Shown: positions 20,766 through 32,676 of the stretch, piece by piece
Layout of the letters: each line of letters opens with the position of its first letter
Numbering within the stretch: the first letter of the stretch is position 1
Origin: Tubiluchus corallicola
Lineage: Eukaryota > Priapulida > Priapulimorpha > Priapulimorphida > Tubiluchidae
Assembly: GCA_030141605.1 (NCBI GenBank)
Contig: JAQGDQ010000569.1
Coordinates: 75,001 to 138,870, forward strand
Direction: 5' to 3'
DNA: 63,870 nucleotides
The notes under the pieces: model-generated
Databases searched by the model: none
What the model saw: the letters and a program-made list of their open reading frames with translations, nothing else
Told to the model about the DNA's origin: nothing
Position numbers and translations under genes: made by a program

Positions 20766-23099
20766 TCACAGTTTTTTTATTTATTTTTATTATCACATTC
20801 AATACAATATAATGACATTAAGCACACGGTGACATCAAAATTATTACATCTACTGTATTAAATTCTTATGTTTCATACACTATCGTTATCATAAAAGAAT
20901 AATTGTACTGCAGTGGGCTAGAGAAGCAAAGTCTTGTATAAGCCCACAGTCATGTGAACCCATTAAAAAAGAATGGATGAGTGAACAAAACAAAAGAACT
21001 GGGAGAGGGGTTAGATCACACAGGAAGGGTAGAAGGATGTGTTAGTGGAAATGGTAAGAAGAAAGATAATAGATTGCGCTATGTTGACATCAGCTCTAAA
21101 GATTTATCAATGATGCCTTGTTTTGCATAATCTGTACCAGGATTGTGGTATGACTGCTGCAGTAGGTGTGGGAAATTAGGAAGTGTTGTACTTGTTGAGA
21201 ATCATTGCTCTGTATTTCTTTTTAAATTTTTGAATTGGCTGAACAGTTTTTAATTCATCATTTATGTCATTCAAAGCCTTGGACCAACATTTGCAATGAA
21301 TTGCCGTGCCACGTCTGTTCTACAGAAATTTATGACAAACTCATTCATTCTGGTTGCGTAATGCCGATTATTTGGTTGGACTAGAACGTTGGAAAGAGAT
21401 TATATTTAGTTTTATACATGTATGTAGCTGTATTCATGTGTATTATATCGTCAACAGTTAAAATTTTATTAGTTTTAAAACATGTTAAACTAAGATGTTC
21501 TCTTTTTCGAAGATTACAGGTGATTCGATGAAATTTTACTTTTGATCATGTCTATGTGCGGCTTCCAATCCATGTGCTCATTTAGAATGATTCCCAAAAA
21601 TTTCATTTCCTGCATGATTTCAATTAGGGGTGAGCATCGAACGTTCGAGTTCGAACGTTCGAATTCGATTCGAACAGGATTTTTTAATTCGAATTCGATT
21701 CGAACGCAAAAGTATGGATTCGAATAATTTTTTTTTAATTTTTATATATTATTATTATCACATTCAGTACAATATAAAGCACACAGTGACATCAAAATTA
21801 TTACATCTACTATTTTAAATTGTTATGTTTCATACACTATCGTTATCATAAAATAATAATTGTACTGCAGTGGGCTAGAGAAGCAAAGGAAGGGATTCGA
21901 ATTCGAAATCTTGAAATTCGATTCGATTCGAAATCTTGAAATTCGATTCGAATTCGATTTTTGGGGGAGTTTGCTCACTCCTAATTTCAATTGGGGAATT
22001 ATTGATTTTAATATCACCATTATTAATTGGAATTTTCTTGTGTCTTGCTCTAAAAATGGTACATTTCGTTTTGGTAGAATTTAATGACAACATACTCGTT
22101 TTGAACCAAAAAGCAATATTTTGTAATTCACGGTTGATATACATTAAATTATCAGCCTTGTTTAATTCAAAGAATATGCTCGTATCATCTGCAAATTGGA
22201 ACAGATTTGGACTATCTAAAGAATATTTTGTGTCATTCATACATATTAAAAATAGGAGTGAACCTAAAATTGAGCCTTGTGGTACCCCATGGGTTATAGA
22301 AGCTTCATTTGAAATTACATTATTATGTCGAACCACTCCCATGAAGATAGCTAGATGCTACCCATGCGTTTGCTACCCCTCTAAGACCGTAATGATGTAG
22401 TTTTGCAAGAAGTATTTTATGATTAACTGTGTCAAAGGCCTTAGAGAGGTCACAAAATATCCCTAATGCTACTTTATTTTGTCCAATGCATTTAGTTATA
22501 CTCTCTACAATGTTTATCAAAGCCAATTCGGTTGAACTGTTTTTCCGAAAACCAAACTGCTTATTGTTTATTATGTTTTCATGATCCAAATACGATACTA
22601 TTTTATCGTAAACAACTTTTTCCAATATTTTTGAGAAAAACGGTTGTTAATTTCTATAGGTCTATAATTATTTATGTCCGGAGAATCCTTGGATTTGAAG
22701 ATAGGGATAATAATTGATTGTTTTAATTTAGAAGGAACAGTGCCAGTTTTAAGTGAATTATTAATTACGTGTGTCAAAGGGGTAATGATACTTTCAATTA
22801 CATCTATAATAACTTTGGGGCGCAAATTATCTCTGCCAGCTCCTTTATTTTGATCAAATGACTTGCATATACTTATAATATCAGATTCTGTGACTGGCGT
22901 AAAGAAAAAGGTAGAAGGATAATTTCCTCTTAAATAAGTTTCATAGTTGATATTAACATTTTCTATATTATCAGCTAATTTTTGTCTAATCTGCGAAAAA
23001 TGGTCATTAAAATGATTTACTATAGATTTAGGATCTGTGATTAATTTATTATTAATTTTTAAACGAATTGAGGACTGTTCGCACCTGGAATGCATCATT
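20766..23099 (-). mobile_element. LINE B (CR1/Jockey-like), 5'-truncated, inserted in LINE A
   Basis: Minus-strand reverse transcriptase pieces: the thumb-side start (NKGAGRDNLRPK, then DINNYRPI) near 22650-22860, motif [17 protein letters not shown] near 22451, motif B HGVPQGSILG near 22291, and motif C FADDTSIF near 22195. The frame resumes below the MITE at 21625-21983 with MKFLGIILNEHMDWKPHI and ends in a CR1-like tail (GPRLWNDIN, then FKKKYRAMILNKYNTS) near 21177. The 3' untranslated part with a T-rich (poly-A complement) end runs to about 20766. Interrupted by stops and by the MITE, so inactive. Confidence 0.85.
21625..21983. mobile_element. TCGAA-rich hAT-type MITE with perfect TSD, inside LINE B
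   Basis: Begins TAGGGGTGAGCATCGAACG and ends TTGCTCACTCCTA. Flanked by identical 8-mers ATTTCAAT (21617-21624 and 21984-21991). The insertion falls inside LINE B coding, between the codons for NSPIEI and MKFLGI. About 165 bp in the middle (21725-21890) is not MITE sequence but matches the 3' end of LINE B (20770-20935). Confidence 0.9.
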
Positions 23100-23410
23100 T
23101 CTTTCATAATTCCCATAAGATCGTCAGCAATCTTCTTCAATAACACTACCATATCTGCTTCAAATTCTGTAATTAGCACGGTGTCATCAGCAAAAGCTAA
23201 TATGCTCACTATTATACTTTCATCTATTTTGTATCCTCTTTCTGGTCTACTTATTTCTTTTAACATTTTATTAATAATAATATACAGTGAGAAAAATACA
23301 GAGGACATAGGATCACCCTGTTTTACATCTGACGTTAGCATTACATTATCTGTTTTGATACGTCTCCAAATAAATCTAACATTAAAACCATGGTACCATG
23401 ATTTCCAAAA
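23100..23410 (-). mobile_element. LINE A, central RT piece
   Basis: Minus strand: FWKSWYHGFNVRF, then SDVKQGDPMSSVFF (near 23323) and ILAFADDTVLITE (near 23194), i.e. RT motifs B and C of a lineage different from LINE B. It breaks at about 23100 where LINE B begins; its continuation is at 20765 and below. Confidence 0.7.
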
Positions 23411-23419
23411 TTCAAGAAA

Positions 23420-24090
23420 GGATTGCTCTGCACCTAAAGGTGTCAATAGCTTAAAATCACGAGGAGTTAAATTATGGAACTCGTTGCCAAAAGATACCTT
23501 TGGAGGTAGCTTATTTTCTGCTTCCAAAAAATACACAAAATTCTTACTAAATGAATATACCTGTAATACATAACTTGTAAGACTAATAAGCAAGCTATCA
23601 AGTGTTTTTTTTTCTCATCTCCTAAGTAATTGTTGCTCTTTCTTATACTTACTTTTTCTCTTAAATTTTCTATATTACACTTTTTTGATACTTATTTTAT
23701 CTCTCCATACAGTCAAAATCCCCTGTCAATAAGGCCCCTATTTGAAAATATATATAATAATCATAATTACTTGTATTAATTGTATTGTTTTGTTTAGATT
23801 TAGGTGTCATCTAACTTTATTATTTTTTTGTTTTCACTTATACTGTTTTCATTTATACTTTGTTTTCATTTATACTGTTTATTATTATTATTTTTTTCCT
23901 ATTTGATTTTGTTATCCGCAGTCTCACCATTTACTTTTAATATACTAATTTAATTATAAGACAGGGCAGGAGACTAGATGACCCTATGGTCCTTCCCTGC
24001 CCTGCTCCACTACTATAATTAAGTAATATTTAAAAAAGCTTGTCATGTCAAACAAATGGAGAAAATAAATGTTCTATGTCTATGTCAATA
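23420..24090 (+). mobile_element. LINE C 3' end (CR1/Jockey-like), opposite orientation
   Basis: Plus strand encodes a typical C-terminal tail, SRGVKLWNSLPKDTFGG, ending KFLLNEYTCNT-stop near 23573. A 3' untranslated region follows and ends in AATAAATGTTCTATGTCTATG (24064-24084), a common LINE 3' terminus. Confidence 0.7.
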
Positions 24091-24248
24091 CTTACCATGC
24101 ACGTAAATGTGTACTCACAGTTCGTACGCCATCATGTGGACTTTACTCTTTGCTTTGAGCGCACAGGATCATGGGTAAAATGATATCATTCGATGTGTAA
24201 ACAAACCCGCGTGGTAAACTACATTATCGTCAGTTTCAACAACAATTT

Positions 24249-24863
24249 GGCGCTATTACACTTTCGCACCGCCTAGCTTTTTATAGGTTATTACTCGTTT
24301 TTAGGCTCGTAAGTCATCATTCTATTATTCATCTTGTTTGTGTGTGTGGTCACGTGACGAATTTCGTACTAGTTTATGCATTATCAGGGCCTAGCTTAAA
24401 AGGCACGTGACACACTTTCATCTTCACCGCATTTACGAAATAAAGAAAAAACTTTTACCTTTTTTATAATCTAATAGTAATAATACTACAGTAATAAATA
24501 AAATTAATGATAAATAACTGTTCCGTTCCAGGCCCACCCGCGATACGATACAAACTCTCGTAGCTGCAACCCTAATAATCATAAATTATGCGAAGAAACT
24601 AAAAATACAGGTTAAGGGCCACACGTCACTGCGCGAGAGCGATTGCGCATCAGTGATGTAAACACGGTTATTCACGTGCAGCTTTTAATGGCGGCTGTAG
24701 GTAAGTAATGCATGATTTTAATCTGGACTTATAAAGCGTACGCAGCAATAATATTATGGGAATATGGTGTATATTACGCCTGTTGGTCTGCTTTCTGGCC
24801 TGCAGGCGTGAAAACAACCAATAGGCCAGGAAAAGCTAGGCGGTGCGAAAGTGTAATAGCGCC
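24249..24863. mobile_element. Non-autonomous DNA transposon, about 33-bp TIRs, TSD AACAATTT
   Basis: The left end GGCGCTATTACACTTTCGCA (continuing CCGCCTAGCTTTT) is perfectly inverted at the right end. The 615-bp element is flanked by identical 8-mers AACAATTT (24241-24248, 24864-24871). No coding frame. The GG start with an 8-bp TSD suits Merlin-like or hAT-like elements; the superfamily is open. Confidence 0.9.
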
Positions 24864-25275
24864 AACAATTTTAATGGCGTAAAGTGCTGCAAAGGTGAGT
24901 TGACTAACAAAATAAAACGAATTTTTAGAAATCAGCATGGTGGCAACAACAATGACAGCAAATCTAGTCTGATATCATTGTATGCAAAAGTCCAAAGGAT
25001 ATAGAGCGATAATGTTTATGTTTTTTTTCCAAATTTGAATGCTTAATTATGTAATGGTAACTGTCAGGGGCGTCGTGCACCAAAAAAAATTGGGGGGGGG
25101 GGCGACTGTATATAATGGCGGAACTTAACTGTTTAAAAAACGTATAATTTTGAAAAAAATAAACAGTATTTTGCGTGCAAGAAAAACGATTTATTTATTC
25201 CCAACTGGCATTTAACTTAAAGCTATAGCAACGGAAACTTAATTAAAATTAAATTAAAATTTAATTAAGTATTTA

Positions 25276-25457
25276 TTAGCTGTCAGGAATCCGACGCAGA
25301 ACATCACTCCAGAAGAGCTCAACCACAGACTTCAAGTCGATATTCTTTGTTTTAACAGCCTCAACTGCAAGGATCATCGGGTCACTCAGTCGTGCCTGAC
25401 TCATTGTACTGCGGAGAGCATTCTTGACAAATTGCGGGAACACGGTTGGACTTGAAA
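25276..25457 (-). pseudogene. hAT transposase C-terminal remnant
   Basis: Minus-strand frame reads FPQFVKNALRSTMSQARLSD, then ILAVEAV and WSDVLRRIPDS-stop. The SQARLSD-PMILAVE stretch resembles the hAT dimerisation region (SxERLxxLxxLxxE). Only about 60 codons remain and there is no upstream coding. Confidence 0.55.
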
Positions 25458-25957
25458 AATGAAGTCAGATTGGACTGCCTTGACATCGTTTAAGAAATAT
25501 TGCTAAAATCGCTGCGAAAACTACCAGAGATTCTCCTAGCAGGAGAAAAATGATGAAATGTGCTCAAAATCACGCCCTTTTATGCAGCAAACTCGTGGGA
25601 AAGAGTCGCTAAGGAGTAGCAAAGAGTCGGTAATGTCCAATCACGAGGTGGCTGAGCCGTAGCTCATCAATTTGTATCTCCCAAACCGACTCTCTGGTAC
25701 TAGACGAGCTGGACAAACTGACTCTCTGGTACTAGGCGAGCTGGACAAACTGACTCTCTGGTACTAGGGTAGCTCAACATGACTTCAATGTTTGCATTGT
25801 TTTCGCTCTATTATTTCACTTGTTCTCTATTATAACACACTGCTGAACGAAGCTCGTGTGCTAACTGAGCCGTTTTGTTAACTAACAGTCTTTTGTGCAA
25901 AGACGCTAATGCTACTAAACGAGCTGCTTTGTTAACTGTTCCTGCCTGCCTCCTGAA

Positions 25958-26101
25958 NNNNNNNNNNNNNNNNNNNNNNNNNNNNNNNNNNNNNNNNNNN
26001 NNNNNNNNNNNNNNNNNNNNNNNNNNNNNNNNNNNNNNNNNNNNNNNNNNNNNNNNNNNNNNNNNNNNNNNNNNNNNNNNNNNNNNNNNNNNNNNNNNNN
26101 N
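25958..26101. other. Assembly gap (144 N)
   Basis: Run of N within the hAT element; flanking poly-G may explain the failure to assemble. Confidence 1.
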
Positions 26102-26370
26102 GGTGATTATTTACTAATATCATTTCTAAAAAAATTGGGGGGGGGGGGGCGGGCCCCTATGGCACGACGCCACTGGTAACTGTTACTAGTGTTTGTGTTT
26201 AAAAAGTCAATGTTCCTTAAATTAAATTATCAGCAGTAACTTTGCAAACTCACCAATGTCTAATAGTCATATTTATGCCAACTGAAGGATAGCTAACTAT
26301 GTGACCTAAAGACAAAAACAACAAACTGAATAAAATATTTAAACAAAAATTTATTATAAAGCTATTATAA

Positions 26371-27215
26371 TTTACAGATTTTCTGCAATGGGAGCATGCT
26401 GAAAATGAAAACAGCTGTCGATACGTGAAGGATTCTGGCTATCATCTAACCAAAATACGAAAGAGGACTGTTGTCAGTGGCACAGGAGTGGTGTATATAA
26501 AGGACTTGGGTAAAACAAGCAGCATCTGAAAGTACAAGGATCAATGAGGCAAAGATGCTCTGCAAGACTAACAATCTGGACTAATGAAAATGGTAAGAAA
26601 TTGTAGCTGTAAACTAGTTGACAATTTTTCTGACAAGTAGAAACCGAGTTTTGCAAATCTCAGTTTGGAACGCTAATCAGTAAACTAAAATGCATTAGTG
26701 ATTCATTACTTACTTTCGATTACGGATGCATTCGTTAATTTAGTTTTGCATAACTAAAACTATAGATGCCTTTAAGTTACCAGAAGTTTTTAGTGAGTAA
26801 AAGCTAAATACGGTATTATCCATCTTTCTGGTGAAAGTGCAAAGTATTTTTTTATATATGAAAGCTGAATAAGGAAACTTGTAAAAGACTCATATTATTA
26901 TTATTTAATTCATATTATACTCACATTCATATTATTATTATTTAATTCATATTATACTCACATTCATATTATTTTTTTAATTTGCTATTTGGGTTCATTT
27001 TGTTAGCTATGTTTATTATATATATATATATACAGACTAATACTAACTATAGTAGTAACTTTTTTTCAGGAACAGAAGTAGTATACTAAGTGGTCCACTC
27101 ACATAGCTTGGGTGGCATCAGTCATTTAATTTTACGGAAGGAAGAACAGCATGAAATAGTGGACATGTTGCCAACAGGAATATCCATTGACAAAATTGGA
27201 CAACCTTGAAGCTAA
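26371..27215 (+). pseudogene. Degraded transposon-type protein remnant
   Basis: Plus-strand fragments in shifting frames: FLQWEHAENENSCRYVKDSG (26379-26440), CCQWHRSG (26470-26493), a piece resembling KSQGSMRQRCSARLTI, and at 27090-27205 HSLGGISHLILRKEEQHEIV followed by LPTGISIDKI. The order (W..E..S..YVK..G, C..RSG, KSQGS, H.H.LG..L, G.S.DKI) resembles FLYWCH/MULE-type transposon proteins. It is interrupted by stops and frame changes. Assignment is tentative. Confidence 0.35.
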
Positions 27216-28589
27216 AGTGTGTTGAGAGAGGAAATTTACTTTTTACTGTACATAAAACATAAGTAGACATTGACAAGCTGCAAGCATCGACTTAGCATTA
27301 TTGTAATTCAAGAGCTGTGTTACTGTTGTGGCAAACTGATATTATAACATAACATTTTCATTATAACAAAGAACAATGTTAAACATCCACTTAATTATAT
27401 GCTAAATATTGATCTTAAATACTGTCGAGTGCTAATTAATTAATGTAATTGGTTTGAAATTCTATATTAAATGTACACGTTGTAAAAATAAATGTAAATT
27501 GTAGTCCTTAAGACAGTAGTTTCAAATTTTGAGCAGATGCGATATGTGCAGTTTTGCTAGTTTTTTATAAAATCCTGACTGGGATAGCATATTTATTAAT
27601 AGCTGGCTAAGATAACTCTATCATCTACAATATTAGTAAACAGTGAAAAGCAATAGTAAATAAACCAAAAAACTTTAAAAATGTGAGTCGCATTCTTCAG
27701 GAACTACTAGTTTTTGTAACGAGGCCTTCTCAGTTTAGGCAAATGAGTACCTGAACATCTTTGGTTTTCCTGCACATGGAAAGTGGTGGCTTGTAGAATC
27801 TTTTTAGGGAGTCCGCTCTCTCTCCAACTCGTCCCGAAGCTGGATGCTTTGACTTGTGCATTGGCAGTGGAACAGGTAAGCTCTGGTCAAGCCTTGCTTT
27901 CTTTCTTGCAGGACAAGCACTTTCATAAGGTCAAACCATTGTCTTTCTTTACCAGTTTTGTGGCTTCCTCAAGACATTCGTCTACTAAAGCTGTTCAATT
28001 TCTAAACTGATCTGGGTCAGCATCCTTGCTGAAATTGTAAGTCAGGTCAATTACCTGTTTCAAAGTGGACCTTGCTGATATCAGATGGTTTTTGAATTGG
28101 CCATGCCTCAATGGTAATTCACCAGTTGAAGAGTTTCCCGCCCCATCAGGTTCATCTTCTATTTCGCTACTATCAGACACCTCATGGTACTCTCTCTCTT
28201 GAATGAAACATGGTCATCTGGAGCTCCATGAATTCTCTGTTCACCTTACTAATAGGTATCATTATGACCTTTGTTACTTTATTAGTAAAAGGTATAAATC
28301 AATTTAAATGAAATTATTCATTCATCGCAGCCTATATCATTATCGTAATTACATATTATGTTTCCTTGCTATTGTTACATAATTTACTTTATTACATCAA
28401 TTACATTAAGTCAACTACAAAAGCACGCATAACTTTAATAATTTTTTAATTTAAGTAAGGTCAGTGTGTTAATGACCGTATGGTCGTACACTCACCTCAC
28501 ACTACTCAAATCATTTTATTTATTGTTTATTAATGTGTACAATATTGTATTTTGATGTGTGAAAAATAAATTCATAGGTCATAGTTCAT
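27216..28589. other. Gene-free stretch with short acidic ORF
   Basis: A minus-strand frame at 27995-28180 (MSDSSEIEDEPDG...) continues beyond its stop with DECLEEATKLVKKDNG, suggesting an old broken ORF, but I recognise no family. Confidence 0.3.
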
Positions 28590-28862
28590 ACACTATCGTT
28601 ATCATAAAAGAATAATTGCACTGCAGTGGGCTAGAGAAGCAAAGGCTTGTATAAGCCCACTGTCATGTGAACCCGATAAAGAAAGAATGGATGAGTGAAC
28701 AAAAAAAGAACTGGGAGAAAGGTTAGATCACACAGGAAGGGTAGAAGGATGTGTTAGTGGAAATGGTAGGAAGAAAGATAATAGATTGCGCTATGTTGGC
28801 ATCAGCTCTAAAGATTTATCAATGATGCCTTGTTTTGCATAATCTGTACCAGGATTGGTATA
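28590..28862. mobile_element. LINE B 3' region fragment
   Basis: Near-identical to 20878-21160 (ACTGCAGTGGGCTAGAGAAG, then GGTAGAAGGATGTGTTAGTGG), in the same orientation. Confidence 0.85.
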
Positions 28863-29892
28863 ATAATCTGTACAAAGACTTGACTGGTATACTGACTATG
28901 TGTAGGTGTAATATTCTTTTTTGACGTCACGGCATGTATGCCTGCCATTTTTTCTAGTACGTTTCTTAGAATGTGTCAAAATCGTTTGCACTGCACTATT
29001 TACAAATCGCGAATAACAAATCCGTCGTACTAGGAAAATAATGTAAACTATTTTAGCACGTCATTCGTACTCATCTCAATGTACATAATTCAGTTGTATG
29101 GTCTCCACACCAGGTGGCGGATTCACGAAAGTTCTTACGAACGCATTTTCTTCGTAATCCCAGCCCAGTTATATCAATCACTGGCTGAAAACATAAAATT
29201 AAAAACAAAAAGGAAATATTACAGAAACTTCATTTATTATGTACATGTCATTTTGTATTCATAGCAAATAATGACATTAATGGTTAATGTAAAATACAGG
29301 GTGAAGCAAAAGTCAATGCCCCACGCTATAAATAAATACAACAAATTTACAGAGCAGCCTTTTGCTAAGAGTGCTTTTGAAAACGACATTCTGAACATTA
29401 CTATTAAAGCAGATCTCCAAATATATTTTCACATCTCTAAATTAAAGGAAAAGACAAGCAAAAAAATAATATATCCAAGTGAAATTACGTACAAGCCATT
29501 AAACAGACAGTAAAAATGAAAATCATGCTTACTAAATTACAGTCAAATATCATTAAAACGCTCCTCTTTATGATGCCAAGCTCGTTCAACGCTCACACGT
29601 AAACAAAATGTCTATACTTGCATAGATATGTATGTATTAACGCAGATCGTTTATAATGAGAACTTTCTCAAACCTTTTGCAATCCTAAAGTGGGCGGAAC
29701 AAAGATATTTGACTCTAAAACATGTTTACTACACAATGTACGTGAACTCCTGATTTCCATATTTTTAATAATACACTTACACTTAAGTATAAACTGGAAA
29801 ATCCGGGGTACAAAAACCAAAACAATTAAAATACCCCAGACTTTTTACAGAAGGCAAAAAAAAAATTCATCTAATCTCTAACTCGGTTACAA
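28863..29892. other. Gene-free stretch
   Basis: No gene. A short dispersed motif near 29600-29700 (CTTGCATAGATATGTATGTATTAA) recurs near 13810-13840, so this is repeat-derived in part. Confidence 0.4.
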
Positions 29893-30324
29893 CAGTAAAG
29901 TCCGAATAACTCGAATCCAAACGAGACGAAAAAACTTTGAGTTAGGCGATATCGACCATTTTCCAACGCAGAAACTCTAAAACGTTCCTCTAGATGGCGA
30001 GCTAAACTAGAAGGCGGAAAGACAACCCTTCTATACATAAACACGACTTTTTATGTTAGAAAAGGACAAGTACACAACACTGCTAAACAATATGACAGTG
30101 GAGCTACCAGTGTCTTACGTACTACAGTTCAGTTTGTGCATAGTTCAATTATTTACGAAACTTTTTCTTTTTCAAAAGTATAAATTGCATTTTTGAGTTA
30201 GTCGAAGTAAATTACACATATTTTGCCTAAATGGACCATAATTTTTTATTTGAGTTGGGCGAAATTTTGAGCTAAGGATTTCATCTGTTCCGCTGAAATT
30301 CTTTGAGTTACGCGGAGTTTACCG
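29893..30324. mobile_element. Possible pogo/Tigger-like TIR element
   Basis: The left end CAGTAAAGTCCGAATAACTC is inverted, with mismatches, as GAGTTACGCGGAGTTTACCG at the right. The pattern resembles Tc1/mariner-pogo ends. No coding and no clean TA duplication. Confidence 0.45.
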
Positions 30325-31476
30325 TACGAGGTTTAGGGCTTCCTTGGTTCTCTCCCTCCAAAGTTTTGTTACAATAAAAGCGTTTCTGTCATTATAGCGT
30401 TGCGTTAGATCAACTTACAGCCATTCTGTGTGATACATGACTGGTCTGCCAGACTTGCGAGACACACTAACTACGTATTAAGCCATTCTTTCTACGGTCA
30501 AACCTCGTTACACGGTCCCCTCCCCTGTTCTACTGTCTGCAGAGCGAACAAAATGGCTGTATTCAAAAAGTATGTAACTAACCTATTACAATGCCTGCCA
30601 GGTAAATTAACATACATGTTCAATGGAGAAATACCGCCAGCTGTTTCATCTTGTGCCAAATAATGCGCTTAAAAATAGCGGCTTCTCGACATAACGCCAA
30701 GCTAACACTGGGGGGCGCACGTCGGGTGTCATATAAAATAACGCCTGTATGTTATCATGTTTTGATTGTCTGCAAATTGTGCTGTACATCGTACAATCAC
30801 AATAACATTATTGTCAATGCCACTCGGTTACTACGGCAACCGACAAGAGAACTCCTGGCTAAGTTATAGTTCTATAGTTGTTGTTATGACATAACTTTTT
30901 TACTATATATGCATATAGCTTACTACATGACACGTTTATCATGTAAACAAAAAGTTCTTACTGAAGATGATTAATTCTGAATAAGCGATTAATTGACAGA
31001 TAATTAATTTAATAATTTATTAACAATTAGAGTGAATTTTGAGGACCCTAATCTGTGTACACTCGTGTGACCGTTTTGTCTACAGCAAAATTTAATACAC
31101 CTATGTATAGCGTGAACCCGGCTGTAATACCAACGTATTCTCCGGTGCCAAAGTGGGGCCGTATAAAGAGGTTTGAACCGCCGTTACCTTAAGAGGACAA
31201 GTCACTCGCTACACAACCTAAGACGAATATAATATTTACACAACTGGTTACATTATAAAGACATCTGCCAGTCACGATTTGTAATTTTTTTCTAAAAACG
31301 AATACAATGTCCTCAGTGCACGCCAAAAGTCATATTTAATTAAAAGATTATACGATATTTATAATAGCGCACTGAAGCAATCTTTTTCGACGGTTTGGTT
31401 CGTGTCCATTACTCCGTACTGAAAAAAAGAGCAAAGACAATAAGTGTACTTACAAACAGAGGCAACAAACGAAATG
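30325..31476. other. Gene-free stretch
   Basis: No gene supported. AAACCTCGTTACACGG at 30500 and AAGTGGGGCCGTATAAAGAGG at 31152 resemble terminal motifs of dispersed elements elsewhere in the window. Confidence 0.35.
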
Positions 31477-31812
31477 TAATAATAATAATAATAATAATAA
31501 TAACAGTAACAATAACAAAAACAACAACAACAGCAGCAGCAGCAACGACGACGACAACAGCGACAACAACAGCAACGACAACGATAATAATAATAAAAAA
31601 TAATAATAACAGTAACAAAAACAACAACAACAGCAGCAACGACGACGACAACAGCGACAACAACAACGACAACGATAATAATAATAATAAATAATAACAA
31701 TAACAATGGCAATGATGATAATAATAACAATAACAATAATAAAAATAATAATGATGACAATAATAATAATAATAGTAATAATAATAATAATAATGATGAT
31801 GATGATGATGAT
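31477..31812. repeat. Compound trinucleotide microsatellite
   Basis: AAT, AAC, AGC, ACG and GAT trinucleotide runs. A sub-block with AACAACAACAGCAGC, GACGACGACAACAGC and AATAATAAT is itself duplicated (31505-31600 and 31605-31690). Open frames across it are low-complexity artefacts. Confidence 0.95.
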
Positions 31813-32429
31813 GATACAGTACACTCGTATCTCTGTTTGCTGGACCTCGCACTTACGGATATCGGAAGAATCGGACAAAATCTGGACCGTTAAAAAGTCC
31901 CGCATACTATGGACACAGTCCGTTGTTTCTCGAGCCGACCGCTAGTTGGTGAGCCGTCACTTTGTTTGCATCATTACATCGTGTAACGATTGCTTCTACA
32001 TTACCGTTAATCTAACACACGGCACCCACTGTATTAACTTAGTATCGGTAAATACGGACAATCGGCAATTTCGGACCGACGTCTCCCCGCTCTTGTCCGG
32101 CAAACAGAGACATGAGTGCACGTACAAATACACTTGCTAAACTGTGACTAATGTGTAACAACACAGATTATTTCTTACTAACAAGACAGTGACCGTGAAC
32201 ATAAAAATTCCACAAAAAACGAGAATAAAGAAAGGGCACAACATTTCAAACAGCCACTGGAGAAGAAAAAAACGAGAAAGAAAGAGAAAAAGATCACAAG
32301 AAATAATTGGAACTAATTTTTGGAGGAATATTTTCTTGATATTACTACACAATAAATATTATTATAAAATAAATACAAAGAACTAAAATTCCAATAAAAC
32401 TAGTTCAGTAGCTCTAGTAATAAACTGTG

Positions 32430-32578
32430 ATTCTTTAAATAATACTAAGACCATGATGTGAAAGCATGATTAATGCTTTAAATAATACTAAGACTGTGTT
32501 AAAGCATGATTAATGCTTTAAATAATACAAAGACCATGATGTGAAAGCATGATTAATGCTTTAAAAATTACTAAGACA
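32430..32578. repeat. Short tandem repeat, about 3 copies of 45-52 bp
   Basis: GCATGATTAATGCTTTAAATAATAC with ACTAAGACCATGATGTGAAA repeats three times. It lies just downstream of the hnRNP stop codon, so it is probably in the 3' UTR or flank. Confidence 0.85.
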
Positions 32579-32614
32579 AACAACTTTAGGCAGATTTGAC
32601 TGCAATGAAATTAC

Positions 32615-32676
32615 TTACTTGTACGGATGATAACCACCACGGCTGCTGGGTTTCTTATAACCGCCTCCTTGTCCAC
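32615..32676 (-). CDS. hnRNP coding exon 8 (C-terminus)
   Basis: 62 nt, acceptor GCTTCAG. Encodes GGQGGGYKKPSSRGGYHPYK then TAA. Confidence 0.9.

Larger units (their letters stand above)
25065..26175. mobile_element. hAT element with transposase remnant; contains assembly gap
   Basis: Ends CAGGGGCGTCGTGC and GCACGACGCCACTG are inverted and flanked by identical 8-mers GTAACTGT (25057-25064, 26176-26183). Poly-G tracts lie just inside both ends. The interior holds the end of a transposase frame (25276-25457, minus), short direct repeats of GACTCTCTGGTACTAG (25689-25770) and the gap. Confidence 0.88.

Noticed and set aside
23037-23573. 178-codon plus-strand ORF as a gene
   Set aside because: Mostly antisense to LINE A and B; only its C-terminal part is real LINE C sequence.
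31359-31905. Four long overlapping ORFs rich in Leu, Ile, Val, Tyr or Asn
   Set aside because: Translations of a trinucleotide microsatellite; no complexity and no consistent frame.
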